Source: Rotaria macrura (taxonomy: Eukaryota > Rotifera > Eurotatoria > Philodinida > Philodinidae). Taken from it: a stretch of DNA of 64,000 bases. Location: the NCBI GenBank assembly GCA_900239685.1, contig OENT01000102.1, forward strand, positions 1 through 64,000, given 5' to 3'. The translations under genes were made by a program, and so were the position numbers. The first letter of the stretch is position 1; every line of letters begins with the position of its first letter. Of the stretch, positions 11,401-22,474 are shown in pieces. The notes under the pieces are model-generated. The model saw only the letters and a program-made list of their open reading frames with translations. It did not search any database and was not told the origin of the DNA.

Positions 11401-14400
11401 AGGGACATGTTGTGGGTGACAGAAATCTTTGTTATTGTTTGATACGATAGTTAATATTCACTTCATGAATCTTTCTGTGAAAAAAAAACTCTTAGTAAAC
11501 GTTATCATATAGGATTTCCCTCTAACACATTTGATCAATTTCTATCAACTCATCTAAATCGTGTGCATTGTAAATATGGGTGGGAACGTATATACACACA
11601 AGCTGTCCATCACCGACATCTGGTCAAATATTGTAATACTGGTTAAAACTGCATCATTGACTTGAATGCTACTAGAATCGATTCTTTCCTTCCGGGTGTA
11701 TATCCTCAAAAGAATGAATTACACGATTTGATTTGATATGCAGTTAGGCATTTAATAAAACGAGACAATTTTTCATGAAGTTAGGAAACCCTTTATTCTA
11801 ATCCAGGCAAGTACAGTTTTCCATTCACATCGAGTATTCTTTACTGTTATTTCTTATTGGACGTGTATAAATCGCTGACATTTTTTTTGAATTTGTATGA
11901 GAGAAAAAGTTTTTATCTACTCACTATGTTTTCTATCTTCTGGACAACCACAAATAAGCGGTTGATTACTATTTTCATTTGACTTTCACGATGCTTGATC
12001 AATATATGTATTTAGTAAATTGAACATCTGAGCGTTAGAAACTCATTTCATCAGCTGTTCTTCCTGTTTTCTAGTGAGTTTTCTTATACATAATTCATTA
12101 AATTTTAAACATGATATTTTAATGAAAAGAAGACAGAATGATGATCTTAAGAGATTTCATTTTTATGTTCAGTAAACGCTTTTACTACTATTGCCAACAA
12201 AAACTCAGTGTGTACTGATACAGATGTTTGTCTACTGAACACCGCCGTGTCAATGACGAATGAGATCAGTGGGATTTTTCTAGTTTATCCGATATGTACT
12301 TGGTGTGAATAAAATTGTTTCACGAAGGAGTATCTTACTAAAGCATACAAGATTTTTCAACACTTAATTTTTTCTTATGAAATAATTGTGTTGAACTTTT
12401 TTTATTTATCTCTCTTTTATATAATGTACTGATTGATGATTTATTTTGAATATTTAAAGAGTTTTAGTCTTCGCAGTGATTACACAACTGAACGCCGGAT
12501 TTTGGAATAACTTTGACATGTATCATCCCTTTTCCATTACTTTCTATTTATAAATAGAAAGCAATGAATCTAGTTTAAGACTATTTCTAATGATTCCAAA
12601 TGTGATTGAAATAAAAATTTGAATATATACATGCAAGTAATGCTGAAAGCCAATTTGTCATTAGCTCTATCATGTTTTTACACATTTTAACGCTGTTTTC
12701 TAAATTTTCTGTAGATATGCAATTACTGTTTCATGTAGTAACCCCAAAATACAATGTGCGCTTCAGAGGTGATTTTATTTATCATCGCTCTCACCTCTTG
12801 ATAGATATACGAACCAGAAGAACTTCTAAATATTTTTTGATACATAAAATTTTGAGAAAAATCAGTCAAATATTGTAGTAATTTACAAGTACCACTAAAA
12901 AATCAAGGATTTTTCTCTGTTTTCCTTGTCGTACTTGTGAAAACATCTGCTTCTCTCCTCCTAGATTGTTCTAGGTATTGTATTCTGGAATCTTCTAAAT
13001 CTAAGTAAATGCCTAAAACAAATGGACAAACAATATCAAACCTTCACCATGAGTCAGTGCAGTTTTGGCTATTTTAGCGATACGAATCAATCTATCAGCT
13101 TAGACCTCTTCATTGATGATTCGAAATTATGTACAATATTTTTCATTCTCATTTTTAGTTTTGCATGACACCCACCATTTTCTTTGCTTAGTTTAAATTT
13201 TGATATAATGTATCTCTCCTTAAGCAATTGAAACTTTCCTATGATGATAGAAACACTAATATCTTATCAATAGGCTTACGAGCGTTTTATTCGTCAATAA
13301 TTGGCATTCCAGCTATTCACTAATTATTTCTAATAAAGTTTTACTGACAATCTCTCAATAAACTACTTTTTTTAAATCGATTACTTCGATTGTCCTTTTT
13401 AACTCATCAATATAAACTCACTAATCAAAGTAATTAAGTAACATTAAAGATTGTCTTATTAATGAATTTCTGAAAGAAATACATACTAAAAAGTAAACTA
13501 TCAATCGAGCATATTGATTTTTCCTCATCCAAATAGTATTTTCGTCATACATATGAACTTTTTTATCAAATGCAGAAAAATGATCGATGAATATAAAAAT
13601 CGTTGTACTCAGTGAATATATGGCATTTACTATCCGTCTCTTCAGAGAAAAAAATCGAACTAATACGAACTAGAACGAATCAAAGTCGGTTCGATATGTG
13701 CTTTGACATTCACTCCTCTTTAATTACTTATACTTTTAAGAGAAATGCGTTCTTTTTCTTATCATTCTTCGCAGATTGAAATGCTACGTCGTTGAAATAA
13801 AAGCTTGTATCGATAAAAGCACACGATTTCTATTTTCTAGTGGTTCTTTACTTAGAACTTATGACAATATATCTTTATTAGAAGCTTTATCATGATTTGA
13901 AGTATCTATGCTTCTCATCAAAGCTGCAACTTGAAGAAATACTGCAAACCTTGTGGCAGCTATCAAATTAGTTCTAATGTAATCGATTGCAAGTATTTAA
14001 ACGATACTTTGTTCAATGACACGGTAATTACGACTGAGTACTATTCTAATTTGAACCATGATAGACAAGCTTATTCGAGATTGAAATGCGCGAAGAAAAA
14101 TCTCCAGTTAAAGCAATATCTTGTAATAAAAACATAGGTAGTATGTGTTCTTCTGAAAAATGATCTGTTAATCGGTCTGTCATTGATAGTTTCACTCTGT
14201 TTCTAATCACCACATATCATCGTTAAAAAAATTTTTTAGAATCTTACCAAATATATGATGTGTAAAATAGTTTGAACAACAATGAAAATATAGCCAGTAT
14301 TCAAGAAAAACGTTCAATGAACAGTAATAGTAAGAAGAAAAATAACAAAACAACAATACGTGCATGCACATAAACAATATCTTTTTTTTAATACGACCAC

Positions 14401-14566
14401 AAGTTTAAGATTGTGCACGAATGGAACAAAAAAACATTCAATTTTCCATTTTTCTTATAGTTTAACACTGTGCATAGATCAAACAAGACAAACAACAAAA
14501 AAATTGAATATTTAGTCTATTGGAATAGAAAAAAAATACTTCAAAATAAATGCTTTGTGACAATTG
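8494..14566. other. Long AT-rich stretch with no convincing gene
   Basis: About 6 kb with only short open frames. I see one hydrophobic open frame (separate entry, 10473-10709), a perfect 22-bp palindrome at 12540-12561 (CTTTCTATTTA and its complement), and a Cys-containing open frame at about 13931-14137 (+) that I could not place in a spliced model. Spliced genes with short exons may hide here. Confidence 0.3.
10473..10709 (-). pseudogene. Possible membrane-protein exon or gene remnant
   Basis: An open minus-strand frame runs from after a TGA (10710-10712) to a TGA (10473-10475). It encodes one clear hydrophobic helix (TSLLLLIIVGAIVIVL) followed by a charged stretch (RTQVKLL) and a polar tail, and has no ATG at its start. 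It could be an exon of a membrane protein or a decayed remnant; no flanking exons could be joined to it. Low confidence. Confidence 0.2.
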
Positions 14567-16676
14567 TTATTGATCGTTTGTTGCAACAGTTTTTTCTTCA
14601 GTTGTCTTGGCGACGGTAGCACTCGATGGAATAGGGTTATTATTCTGTTGTTTCAAACTATTGGAGGCGAATAAGTTTTTGAAAAAATTTCGAATCGTTG
14701 TTAATGGACCGTTCGGTTTATTCACTGCTGTAGTAGCTGGTGCAGCTTGAGCAGGCGTTGCAGAAGCAGAAAGTTCTTTCGAAGCATCAGCCGGAGTAGC
14801 ATTGGTAGTTGCAACAGCAGACGGTACCAAAGTTGTACTGGCAGTATCAGTTTTAGTTACAACATCATTACTAGATGGTACAGATTGCAACACTGCTTCT
14901 GTTGAAGATAATGTTGGTTTATTATCATCTATAAGCAATTAAAATGTTCTATCAGAATAGTCTTCAGAAAACTGGAATGTAGTTTTGTATTTTACCTTGT
15001 ACATCTATGGTAGCTGTCGCAGGACTATTAGTTGCAACAGTAGCTTCTGTTTTAATCTCTTCGGCTACGTGCTCAAGTGTAGCTGCCGCATTTGATGCAG
15101 TTGCTGATATGAAATCGGCACCTTGCTTAATCGTTTCAGTTACAACAGTAGCACCGTTTAGTACAGCTTGCTGTGCTGTTTCAAGTATTTCAGTGCCTTT
15201 TGTATATGCCTCAGAACTTTTCTCATTAAGCCATTGCTTTGTTTCTTCAATTTTTTCTTCACCTAAATATCGAAAATAGACGTTAGAAAAATAAAATGAC
15301 ATTATTCTTAGTGAATTTTTACCTAATTTTTCGGCTTCAGCGAGTTTTCCTTCGGCTTTTTTTTCAAACTCTTGAACTTTAACGCTTGTATCATGAGCAG
15401 TTTGCTTAACAGTATCAACAATTTCATTTGTCTTTTCTAAATTTTACATGAAAATAGAGCGTTTTTTTTTAATAATATGCTAATAAAATCAATACAGAAA
15501 TCCCCAACCTTGAACTATTTTTTTAGCAGCAACAATTTTTTCTTCAGCAAGTTTTTCGCCGGATATAATAGCTTCCTTAGCACTAGCAGCAAGTTCATAT
15601 GCTTTTTCTATAAAAATAAGTTTTATTTTTATAGAAAAATGAGTATGATTCATCGCATAACATATATATATATATATACCTTGAACATTGTGTACTGCTT
15701 CATTTGTTTTAATTTCTGTAGTATCCTGTTTGATTTCAACCGATTGATCTAAATGAATAATAAATTTCTATATCCATACATATAACTGAAAAAAAAATGA
15801 AGCGCTACCTTCAGTAGCATGTGTTGGTTCGTCAACTTTTTCTAAAGTTATGATTCATGTAAACAAAAGAGAGTTCTAGCGAATGAACAACAACAATGTT
15901 TACCTTGAACATTATGTTCCGATTCTACTGATTTTTCTTCAACTGCATGAACTGTATCGACGACTTCTTGTTTCACTTGATCAGTTTCTTCAGAAAAAAA
16001 CAATATTTAGTACGCATATAATACAAGTAAATAACATGACCAACCTTGAACATCGTTTGTTGTTTCTTTCACGATCTCTGGCGTATTTTGACCAATAACG
16101 CCTGCATCCGCTTCTAATTCTGTTTTTATCGCACTTGTAGCGTCTACTAAGTTATGTACTGTATTATCAGTTGCAGCAGTGACTTCATTAGCCTTATCTA
16201 GAATGTCAATCATTAACATAAATATTTATTTCTTTTGCTTTGCTTTCTTTATAATCAATATAAAATCTAATTACCTTTGATATTGTCGATGTTAGTAACA
16301 TTTATTGATGCCGCCTCTAAATTAATTAGAAAAAAAGATATACATCTATTGATTTAAATGCAACTAACCAGTTTCGTGTGTGACAGGTGCTGATGACTCA
16401 CTGCCAACTGTGAGATGAATGTCTTCGAGTTGATGAGTAACAGATGACACAGAATTGTTTGTATTTTCATCAGTTAATTGTTCGCTTGGATGATGACTTT
16501 CAGTGTTTGTTTCTGAATTTGAAGCATCCTTCTTCATATCTTCATTGTCACCTTCAGTGATAACAGCAGTACCTTTTAGAAATAAAATTTATTTAAAAAC
16601 AAGAACAAGTAATCTTTGTACCTTGTTCATCAAGTTTATCAGCTTGAGTTTCTGTCGCCATGTTATTGTCAGCCAT
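14567..16676 (-). CDS. LEA-like hydrophilic protein (493 aa, 11 exons)
   Basis: Exons (minus): 16622-16676, 16369-16572, 16275-16316, 16045-16197, 15904-15987, 15809-15841, 15680-15748, 15509-15607, 15323-15436, 14996-15262, 14567-14928. They total 1482 nt, an exact 493 codons plus stop, and every intron is phase 1 and short. The start is MADNNMATETQ with no signal peptide, so it is probably cytosolic. The product is rich in Ala, Lys, Glu and Thr with almost no aromatic residues. Exons 8-10 encode amphipathic-helix-like segments (EKAYELAASAKEAI, EFEKKAEGKLAEAEKLG, EEKIEETKQWLNEKSSEAY) resembling group 3 LEA proteins, which protect cells during water loss. Exons 4, 5, 7, 8 and 10 each finish with a V-Q-G signature (DVQG, NVQG, IVQG), pointing to exon duplication. 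The tail is Ala/Thr/Pro-rich with a short FFKNLF patch. Alternatives are a perilipin/apolipoprotein-like or generic disordered protein. The gene model is strong; the family call is moderate. Confidence 0.7.
15603..15639. repeat. 17-bp-stem hairpin spanning the exon 8 splice acceptor
   Basis: Positions 15603-15619 and 15623-15639 are perfect reverse complements with a 3-nt loop. On the minus strand the right half contains the AG acceptor (15608-15609) of exon 8 of the LEA-like gene, so the folded pre-mRNA would bury this 3' splice site. Confidence 0.6.
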
Positions 16677-18204
16677 GAAAATTTGAATCGGTTTTTAGAT
16701 AAGTGTGAACGTGTGTATGAGAGAAAATAAAATCTTAAAAAAAGAAGCCATGATAAGCAAAAGAAAAGAAAAGAAACATTAGTCAAGTATAGTTTTATTA
16801 AAATACTATATATTACACAATAGTTAGTAATTTTCTAACCTTTGGACTAATATTCATACAACTATCCATACTCTTTTAATTAGTCTATCTGTTCAAAATG
16901 TCGATTTATCAGCCTATAGAAATTATGTACATGTATAGAGATAATATGAATTCTAATAGAAAAAGTAAAAAAACACTCATGTAGTTACCATTTTATTAAT
17001 AATTATACAATCAGCAGTTTTGGCATCTTGTTATCTTGTAATAGGAATAAAAACAATGATAAGTAACAATCTGCTATTCTTCACATTCTCTCAATTTTTA
17101 TGTTCATGTATAGTGTGAAAGATGAAGACAAGATATATGGAATGTTTTCATGCTGCTTCTCTTCCTACTAACCGTCTGATGTAAAAAAAAACGTACCAAT
17201 GGGAAACAAAACCACGGACAGATCTCAAACGACTTTTTATTTTGAGTAAGCGTAAATATATGCTAGTTGTCTGGCCTTGACTTCTCTCAAATGAAAAACG
17301 GCTGTCATGTTTCTACTGTATGATGCTTTGTTATTAAAAGAATGAGAGAAGAAGAAAAAGGCCAAAGTTTATTTTTGTAGATTGTCCTTCTCTACACATC
17401 CTATCTATCTCTGCCTTTCTCAAGACTGATACAGCGAAGAATGAAAAGAAGAAGACAGTCACAAACGAAAAAATGACATTGAATAAACAAACAACGCAGT
17501 AGCTTTCTCCTTTTTCTTTTTTATAAAGGTGGCTCAGAGAGCATATTTATGTATGCATTCTATATCTATCTTTCTACTTTTATAAGCGTATGTGACGACG
17601 TCAAACGACATAATAAGTGCAATAAACTTCTCGCTTTCTTCGCTTTTATTGTGCAATGATTTTTCTTTTTCTTTCTCCTTCTACAAACAAAAAAGAAACA
17701 AGCGCAACGTCTGGTTAAATGAATGATTACTTTTGATTCCATATTCAAAACAACAACAGAATGAATAAAGCTATTCATAATCATAATTTCGTTGACTGCG
17801 ACTACTGGTATCGTGAGCATATCGTCACATATCCTTGATGAATCAGATTGAATATCAATATCAAAAAGAAATTAAAAAGTAAGCGGAAGAGAAAAAACAC
17901 GATTTAAGTTCTACATGGATAGTATAGTTACACCGACGACTTTATTTCTTTCCTTCTCTCTCCTGTTTACTGTCTAGTTAGTCATAACATGCTGACAGAG
18001 AAAAATGATACTAGAAATAATGCATATGTCGAATCGGAAATCTATCTTTTACACATAACAACGTATTTGTTAAACATGTAAGCTAACAAAAACAGTAAAT
18101 AGTTGAGTCAACGCATGAAAAATCCGTACTGTAATAAGCTAACATTTTCATATTCATCCGTACGAAAAACTAATTTTTTAGATAAAACAAAGTTCATTTT
18201 ACAG
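16677..18204. promoter_or_regulatory. Shared upstream region between divergent LEA-like and TPMT genes
   Basis: About 1.5 kb lie between the LEA-like start (16676, minus) and the TPMT start (18205, plus), so both promoters must fall here. It is AT-rich with pyrimidine-rich tracts. I found no defined TATA box or stress element. A minus-strand open frame (17566-17820) has low-complexity Lys/Arg/Cys content and is not called. Confidence 0.4.
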
Positions 18205-20886
18205 ATGAGTGATTCATCGGGACAAGCACTGACATCTGAGGTTGGTAATTTGAATTTTTGGTCTGGAAATTGGCAAGAAAATAAAATTGGCTTCCATCGA
18301 AGTAATGTGAGCGAGTAAGCATTACGGATTGATCGGAGTCATCTGCAAAGAACGTGTAGTACTACTATATTGAAGAACCACCACCACATCCCCATTGTTC
18401 TCAGCACAAAGAACAGTGGAGAAAAGAAAAACAAGTGGAGAACGCACGCACCCAATACTGAACGAGAGAATTCTATCTTAATACAGGATGTACTGATTGT
18501 CTAATAAATTCTCTTTTCTATCATCTAATAAAACAATGGATGCGTGCTTAAACTGCATTAGTGATCATGTATGAATCAATCTATAAATGAATTCTATACT
18601 CTCTGCTATTTCGTATAGATGTGCGTGTTACTGGAAGTTTGATATGTAAATCATCTAAGAACTTTAAATTAATAAACCATTGAATTGATGAATGTACTGA
18701 TCACTCTTCTGAATATTGTAAATACTGCGTTTGATCCAATCTAAGATTCCTTGGTGGTCATTTGAACAGCAATTCTGAAAACGGTTGATACGAATTTGAT
18801 TTTCAAATTGATGATTAGCATAGTCTATTTTTTCCATCTAACTAATTTCTTGCTATTGGTGACTACACCTACTTACGAACTTGGCTTTGAATGTTCGCAT
18901 CGAATTAATATCTATTGGGAAATTATTAATACATTTTATAAAATTACACCGTTATCCGAACGTAGTCCCTGAGCACAATGGAATTACTGTTTGTCAGTGG
19001 TTTCATTCAAGATGATTTACACAATATCTTTCGTTGAGATAATAGAAACAGATCGCAAAGTAAAACTATCGAGGAATACAGCTAAAGTTAACTCAGAATT
19101 TCGGCATCCTTTTAAAAATTTCATTGTTACCAAAACGATAGTAGAGAGAACTTACAGCGCTCTAAAAATTGTTTTTGTTATCGATGGTTGCCAAAAGATA
19201 GAAAACTTATAGAAATACATTGTAACAAATACGATCTCCGTTGAATCCCAGTTGAACTGAAATATTGGAATGCGATCAAGTTATCGCACTTATTTTAGGT
19301 ATCGAAAGGAAAAATCTAATCGTCTAATATTAGAGACTACTGAGAAACTAAAAGACAACATATCACTAAACAAATTGAGTACTTTGTAACGTGAAAATCA
19401 TCTCAATCATAAGATTCCGTACTGTTGTAAAATATTGAAGTGTACTGTTTTTTACCTTGATTTCAATATTCATTAGTGATCATACATTTCCATGATGTGA
19501 TTTCTGTAAGTCAAAAACAATCGACAATCACTCATGCTAGTTCGATCTAGCTGATACTGGTTCAGTAAAAATAACACACACTGATTGCTACATTAAGTTA
19601 CCGGAAAGACCAAACTCTATTGAAACTGGATTCTAACAAGATTCAATCAAAAGAGTTCGTATTTTTTGGCATCTAGTAGTATGTATTTGACTAGGAGTAA
19701 GTTCATTTCGTTAATGAGTTGAAGTTGAAGATAACAATAGTTTAGAAGAACATGTCATTATAGAAGTCAGGGCCTCTTTGAAGCAGTGTGATTGCCGATG
19801 TCATCCCCTCCATGTAACATGTATCGATATTTACATTGGTAATGCACATTCATTTTAAATACCGAATATTTGAAGAATACCAAGGATTGTTCATAAGATC
19901 ACAGACTAGCAGATTACATGAAGTCCAAAAAATGTTATTTTCAACTAGACATTCTTTATGAACATGTCTTTTCTCTTTCGTCTACAATCTATTTAATATC
20001 ATATTGTTTTTAAAGATTATTTCAAAAGCACATGGTTCGGAAACTTACTCCATCAAACGAACAAAAATGTGTCTTGTTTCCATTATGTGGCAAAACATTG
20101 GATATGATAGCAGTTTTAGATTCTGGTCATCGAGTAATTGGTATTGAAGGATGTCTAATTGCTGTAGAAGCATTTTTCAAAGAAAATAATATTCCACACG
20201 AAATCGAAAACGACGAAACCAGTCAATGTGTAATTTACAAAGTAAATATAAATGATTTATTCTATTGATTATTATCAGCCTACTCTTAAAGGGTATCAAC
20301 TGTCCCGTCACAATATATGCTGGTGATTTTTTCAATTTCAACAAGTAACAATCGATCTACGCTAACTTTCCACGTTTTCAATAAATTGCTTTAGACCTCT
20401 TCCATCTGTTGACTATATATGGGACCGTGGTGGAATCGTAGCAATCAATCCATCAGCTCGTGAACAGTAGGACAATTTATATGTTTGAGAATTAATCTAT
20501 TTTGTGTAGATATCGAGATTGCCTTCTTCGAATGATGACATCTGATTGTACTCACTTATTTCTTGTTGCCATCAATTATAATGATCCTACTTTCTCTGGT
20601 TAGTCTTTGTGTAATATTGTTTTTGATTAGTCACGTGAAAAAAGTAATGCATTAATAGCCCCACCTTTTGTGGTTAGTGATGATGATGTTAATAATTTGT
20701 TTGGTAAGTAATAGAGAACAAGATTCTAATTTAATTCATTGCCGTAATATATTTATAGGTTCGGCATGTTCTTGTAAACTTCTCGAAATCCATGATGAAA
20801 CGGAAGAGTTCAATTCACGAGATACAAAGCGTCGCATCAGTCTTATAGAAGAACGTCTTCATTTAATACTACGAAAACAAGCATGA
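18205..20886 (+). CDS. TPMT: Thiopurine S-methyltransferase family enzyme (240 aa, 7 exons)
   Basis: SAM-dependent methyltransferase of the TPMT family (in animals, S-methylation of aromatic and heterocyclic thiols; cytosolic). Exons: 18205-18314, 20016-20241, 20292-20344, 20395-20466, 20510-20598, 20659-20703, 20759-20886. They total 723 nt with consistent phases, and 240 aa is close to the usual roughly 245. Family landmarks appear in order: the N-terminal FWSGNWQENKIGFH substrate/SAM region; LFPLCGKTLDM (SAM-binding motif I); GHRVIGIEG; YIWDRGGIVAINPSAR; FLFVAINYNDPTFSG followed by APPFVVSDDDVNNLFG; and a charged C-terminal helix. The key motifs are intact, so it is probably functional. 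The ATG directly follows TTTTACAG, which looks like a splice acceptor. Intron 1 is 1.7 kb; the other introns are about 43-60 bp. Confidence 0.92.
18315..20015 (+). other. Long first intron of the TPMT gene
   Basis: The donor GTAAGC follows ...NVSGA and the acceptor is TTTTTAAAG. Joining across it restores HRSNVSELFQKHMVRK, which aligns without gap to the TPMT family. No nested gene recognised inside. Confidence 0.6.
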
Positions 20887-21621
20887 TCTTTCAAGTTGTT
20901 GATTATGATTAACATTTACATTTCATACATTTCGTTGGTTGAATACATAGTTTTTTAATTTTCGTAATTTCATAGTTGATATACAATGTTAATTTTGATT
21001 GAATAATATCTTGTTTTCTTACTTCGATATAGAAAAGAGTTCTTTTTGGAGCCTAGAGTATCTTGTTGTATTCTGTTTTCTTAACATTTGATCCTTTGCG
21101 AGAATGAAGTGACAACATATTTAGATAGAAAAAAAGAAAAGAGCATGTTCACTGTACTGTAATTTTTCTTTCTCTAACTCAATAATGAAATACAAATACG
21201 AGAATAAAAAATCGAATTTCATCAGTGACGCTTGACAAGATAAATGATGAAGTCTATTTTACTAGAAGATGATGCACAATATAGAACTTGAACGTAAATA
21301 TATACATAGCATTCAATCAATTGACTAATGGGAAATGACAAATAAGCTAAAGAAAAACAACAAAAAAAAAAGACTCGCTAATAATTTGAATATAATCAAT
21401 GTCAGAGGAAGATCAGCTCAATACGAAGAGTGGCATGTTTGATTCAATTATGTTCTTAGGCATCCAAACTTCAATAGAGAAATTCTCCGGATCAACAGTC
21501 CCCGATCAATCATTCTATGAATTTCGATTTCTTTTTTTACTCATCTAAATAGATTCTGATGGATCCATGGATTATACGTGTACTCAAAATATTAAAGATT
21601 TCGAACGCTATTATATATATA
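20887..21621. other. Intergenic, TPMT 3' flank
   Basis: AT-rich, no gene recognised. It ends in a short TA run that flanks the palindromic element. Confidence 0.3.
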
Positions 21622-22474
21622 TGTCGCAGGAGAAATTAAAATTCAGGACAATTTAAAATTTTCCTAGGAAAAATTAAAATTTTAGTTTCTCCAAGGACAA
21701 CTTAAAATTTCAATCTTATCTGGAAAATTTCTAGGAAAAATTAAAATTTTAATTTTTCCTAGAGGAATTAAAATTTAAGTTTTCCTATAGGAGAATTTTA
21801 AATCTTCCTGAATGTATAGTATCAACTTNNNNNNNNNNNNNNNNNNNNNNNNNNNNNNNNNNNNNNNNNNNNNNNNNNNNNNNNNNNNNNNNNNNNNNNN
21901 NNNNNNNNNNNNNNNNNNNNNNNNNNNNNNNNNNNNNNNNNNNNNNNNNNNNNNNNNNNNNNNNNNNNNNNNNNNNNNNNNNNNNNNNNNNNNNNNNNNN
22001 NNNNNNNNNNNNNNNNNNNNNNNNNNNNNNNNNNNNNNNNNNNNNNNNNNNNNNNNNNNNNNNNNNNNNNNNNNNNNNNNNNNNNNNNNNNNNNNNNNNN
22101 NNNNNNNNNNNNNNNNNNNNNNNNNNNNNNNNNNNNNNNNNNNNNNNNNNNNNNNNNNNNNNNNNNNNNNNNNNNNNNNNNNNNNNNNNNNNNNNNNNNN
22201 NNNNNNNNNNNNNNNNNNNNNNNNNNNNNNNNNNNNNNNNNNNNNNNNNNNNNNNNNNNNNNNNNNNNNNNNNNNNNNNNNNNNNNNNNNNNNNNNNNNN
22301 NNNNNNNNNNNNNNNNNNNNNNNNNNNNNNNNTCTAGGAAAAATTAAAATTTTAATTTTTCCTAGAAATTTTCCAGATAAGATTGAAATTTTAAGTTGTC
22401 CTAGGAGAAACTAAAATTTTAATTTTTCCTAGGAAAATTTTAAATTGTCCTGAATTTTAATTTCTCCTGCGACA
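21622..22474. mobile_element. Palindromic MITE-like element interrupted by an assembly gap
   Basis: The left arm (21622 to about 21765, beginning TGTCGCAGGAGAAATTAAAA) and the right arm (22333-22474, ending in the complementary CTCCTGCGACA) are nearly perfect inverted repeats over about 142 bp; I see essentially one mismatch. Both arms contain inner repeats of the motif TCCTAGGAAAAATTAAAATT and its complement. A TA dinucleotide flanks each end (21620-21621 and 22475-22476), consistent with a TA target-site duplication as in Tc1/mariner-type elements. No coding capacity is visible, but the core is hidden by N. Confidence 0.7.
21829..22332. other. Run of N (504 nt), assembly gap
   Basis: Unknown bases inside the palindrome. 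The gap most likely arose because the long inverted repeat blocked assembly. Any open frame across it is meaningless. Confidence 0.99.

Noticed and set aside
15007..15279. 90-codon plus-strand open frame
   Set aside because: Antisense shadow of exon 10 of the LEA-like gene.
21812..22414. Apparent 200-codon open frame
   Set aside because: It consists almost entirely of the N gap.
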